Assembly (NCBI GenBank): GCA_024709485.1
Contig: JANJWO010000009.1
Span: forward strand, 1-64,000
Direction: 5' to 3'
Origin: Hydrogenophilaceae bacterium
Lineage (GTDB): Bacteria; Pseudomonadota; Gammaproteobacteria; Burkholderiales; Thiobacillaceae
Length of the DNA: 64,000 nt
Positions 62,556-64,000 of this stretch are shown here, piece after piece. Below the pieces are notes generated by a model that was not told the DNA's origin, searched no databases, and saw only the letters and a list, made by a program, of their open reading frames with translations. Numbering within the stretch: position 1 is the first letter of the stretch; each line of letters opens with the position of its first letter. The position numbers and the translations under genes were made by a program.

Positions 62556-63473
62556 TTATTTCGCCTCGTTCCCCTGCGCCTTCACCACCGTCATGGCCCC
62601 GGCGATGAGGCTGGCAAGATCCGCCATGTTGGAAGGCACGATGAGGGTATTGCCGGTCTTGGCGATGTTGCCGAAGGCGTCGACGTATTTTTCCGCCACC
62701 TTCAAATTCACCGCCTGCATGCCGCCGGGCGTCTGGGTAGCCTGCGCCACCATGTAGAGCGCCTTGGCGGTGGCCTCGGCCACCAGTTTCACGGCCTCGG
62801 CCTCGCCCTGGGCGCGGTTGATGGCGGCCATTTTCTCGCCTTCGGACGCGCGGATGGCCGCCTCGCGCTCGCCGGTGGCGAGGTTGATCTGCTCCTGCAT
62901 CTTGCCCTCGGAGGTGGCGATGACCGCCCGCTTCTCGCGCTCGGCGGTGATCTGCGCCTGCATGGCATGCAAAATTTCTTTGGGCGGGGTGAGATCCTTG
63001 ATCTCGTAGCGCAGCACCTTCACGCCCCAGTTGGTCGAGGCTTCGTTCAGCACCTCCACCACGCTGTGGTTGATGTGCTCGCGCTCCTCGAAGGTCTTGT
63101 CCAGTTCCATGCGCCCGATCACCGAACGCAGCGTGGTCTGCGCCAGCTGGGTGATGGCCATGATGTAGTCGCTCGATCCATAGGAGGCGAGGCGCGGGTC
63201 GGTGACCTGGAAATACAGCACGCCGTCCACGGCAAGCTGGGTGTTGTCCTTGGTGATGCAGACCTGGCTCGGCACGTCGAGCGGGATTTCCTTGAGGATG
63301 TGCTTGTAGGCGACGCGGTCGACGAAGGGGATGACCAGGTTGAGGCCCGGCGCCAGGGTGGCGTGGAAGCGGCCCAGGCGTTCGATCACCCAGGCATGCT
63401 GCTGCGGCACCACGCGCACGCCCTTGCCGATGACGATGAGGACCACAATAAGCAGTGCAACCGCGATTTCCAT
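62556..63473 (-). CDS. SPFH/stomatin-like protein (QmcA type)
   Basis: A 305-residue protein: N-terminal membrane anchor (IAVALLIVVLIVIGKGVRVV), SPFH domain (QQHAWVIERLGRFHATLAPG, RVAYKHILKEIPLDVPSQVC) and a coiled coil (QAQITAEREKRAVIATSEGK). Forms large oligomers that organise membrane proteins or proteases. The NfeD gene upstream is its usual partner. Confidence 0.95.
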   Translation of the reverse strand: MEIAVALLIVVLIVIGKGVRVVPQQHAWVIERLGRFHATLAPGLNLVIPFVDRVAYKHILKEIPLDVPSQVCITKDNTQLAVDGVLYFQVTDPRLASYGSSDYIMAITQLAQTTLRSVIGRMELDKTFEEREHINHSVVEVLNEASTNWGVKVLRYEIKDLTPPKEILHAMQAQITAEREKRAVIATSEGKMQEQINLATGEREAAIRASEGEKMAAINRAQGEAEAVKLVAEATAKALYMVAQATQTPGGMQAVNLKVAEKYVDAFGNIAKTGNTLIVPSNMADLASLIAGAMTVVKAQGNEAK

Positions 63474-63522
63474 AAATACCTCCAGTTATTCGTTGTCAGT
63501 TTTCAGTCGTCAATTTTGCCTG

Positions 63523-63927
63523 TCAGTTGCCCACGATCAGCACGCTGCCGCGCATGGCGCGGATGTACAAAGGCCTGCCGGCATCGACCGCAGGGCTTTC
63601 GGCCTCGGCATCCCACAGCGCGCCGCGGTACTTGACCTGGCCCTTGCCGTTTTGCCAGGTTTCGAGCGTCACGCTGTGGCCGATGTCGAGGTCCTGCAAA
63701 TCGCCGGCAGTGGCTTCGGTGCGCCGCCATTTCTTCAGTGCCAGGGTGCCGGCCAGGCCGATCGCGGCCGCGATCACCAGTTGCGCGACCAGGCCCAGCC
63801 CCAGCCAGGCGGCGATGCCAGCCGCCGCCGCGGCGACGCCGTAGACCAGCAGGTAGAAGGTGCCGGTGGTCAGTTCCAGGCCCACCAGGGCGAAGGCGGC
63901 GATCCACCAGAGGATATGAGCGCTCAT
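63523..63927 (-). CDS. NfeD-family membrane protein
   Basis: A 134-residue protein with three to four helices in the first 70 residues (WWIAAFALVGLELTTGTFYL, LVAQLVIAAAIGLAGTLAL) and an OB-fold C-terminus (GHSVTLETWQNGKGQVKYRG). NfeD and SPFH genes are paired in many genomes and thought to serve membrane quality control. 49 bases separate them. Confidence 0.93.
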   Translation of the reverse strand: MSAHILWWIAAFALVGLELTTGTFYLLVYGVAAAAAGIAAWLGLGLVAQLVIAAAIGLAGTLALKKWRRTEATAGDLQDLDIGHSVTLETWQNGKGQVKYRGALWDAEAESPAVDAGRPLYIRAMRGSVLIVGN

Positions 63928-63934
63928 GGGTTTC

Positions 63935-64000
63935 CTATCGTTTCAGCAGCACGGGTTGGTTGGGCAACTCGTTGGGATTCTCCGGCCCGGGCGGAAAATG
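63935..64000 (-). CDS. C-terminal end of an upstream gene (partial)
   Basis: The minus strand is open from the window edge and ends with NELPNQPVLLKR and TAG at 63935-63937, seven bases before the NfeD start. Twenty-one residues are visible; no family can be named. It is the gene before nfeD in the same direction. Confidence 0.5.
   Translation of the reverse strand, partial: HFPPGPENPNELPNQPVLLKR

Overview
The window looks like chromosomal DNA of a GC-rich betaproteobacterium, probably near Rhodocyclales/Nitrosomonadales. This is an inference from gene content (a dapC-dapD pair, a trb-type conjugative element, a short QueF, a BCAM0308-type zinc-ribbon protein) and codon use. The exact lineage cannot be fixed from the sequence alone. 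No rRNA, tRNA or CRISPR array was seen.

Region 1 (1-5570) is the right end of an integrative conjugative element: the tail of an upstream gene, then trbL-trbF-trbG-trbI and a DUF2274 gene, mostly joined by ATGA overlaps. It is followed by 882 bases with no convincing gene. Within that gap lie a 15-base stretch that reads as the end of guaA (IEWE-stop, a candidate attachment site), a Rho-independent terminator, and a near-perfect dif site, which marks the replication terminus.

Region 2 (5571-19186) is a stress and copper block: an EamA transporter with a histidine-rich tail, an alpha-glucan phosphorylase, a copper P-type ATPase with two Spy/CpxP-like periplasmic proteins, a SHOCT protein and two unknown exported or membrane proteins. 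It continues with a CBS protein, a glycine-zipper lipoprotein, a LonH-type protease, an acidic unknown, a BCAM0308-family protein, and a divergent pair made of a Fur-family regulator and a small protein resembling sigma region 4 plus the RNA polymerase alpha C-terminal domain. The mix recalls the low-oxygen-activated locus of Burkholderia cenocepacia.

Region 3 (19249-35568) is mostly housekeeping: malQ, smc, queF, an FGGY kinase, a hibernation factor, a DksA-like protein, dapC/dapD for lysine and peptidoglycan, and a compact minus-strand operon crcB-DUF190-TauE-tadA-L,D-transpeptidase.

Region 4 (35645-41609) is a molybdenum-cofactor cluster: a ModE-type DNA-binding protein, cytochrome c, moaE, moaD, moeA, mobB and moaA. 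A good ModE-type operator lies between mobB and moaA, and 30-base tandem repeats begin at the moaA stop codon. nfi and a DUF2384 protein sit inside it.

Region 5 (41648-64000) holds transaldolase, SelO, an FKBP isomerase, a macro-domain protein, queD with an MFS transporter, an ABC-type efflux operon (adaptor, ATPase, two permeases) whose gaps all contain purine-rich inverted repeats, an M48 peptidase, a CysB-like LysR gene divergent from lplT, an AbrB-Doc toxin-antitoxin pair, a trans-sulfuration enzyme, and an SPFH/NfeD membrane pair. The efflux adaptor has no ATG, GTG or TTG start at its natural N-terminus.
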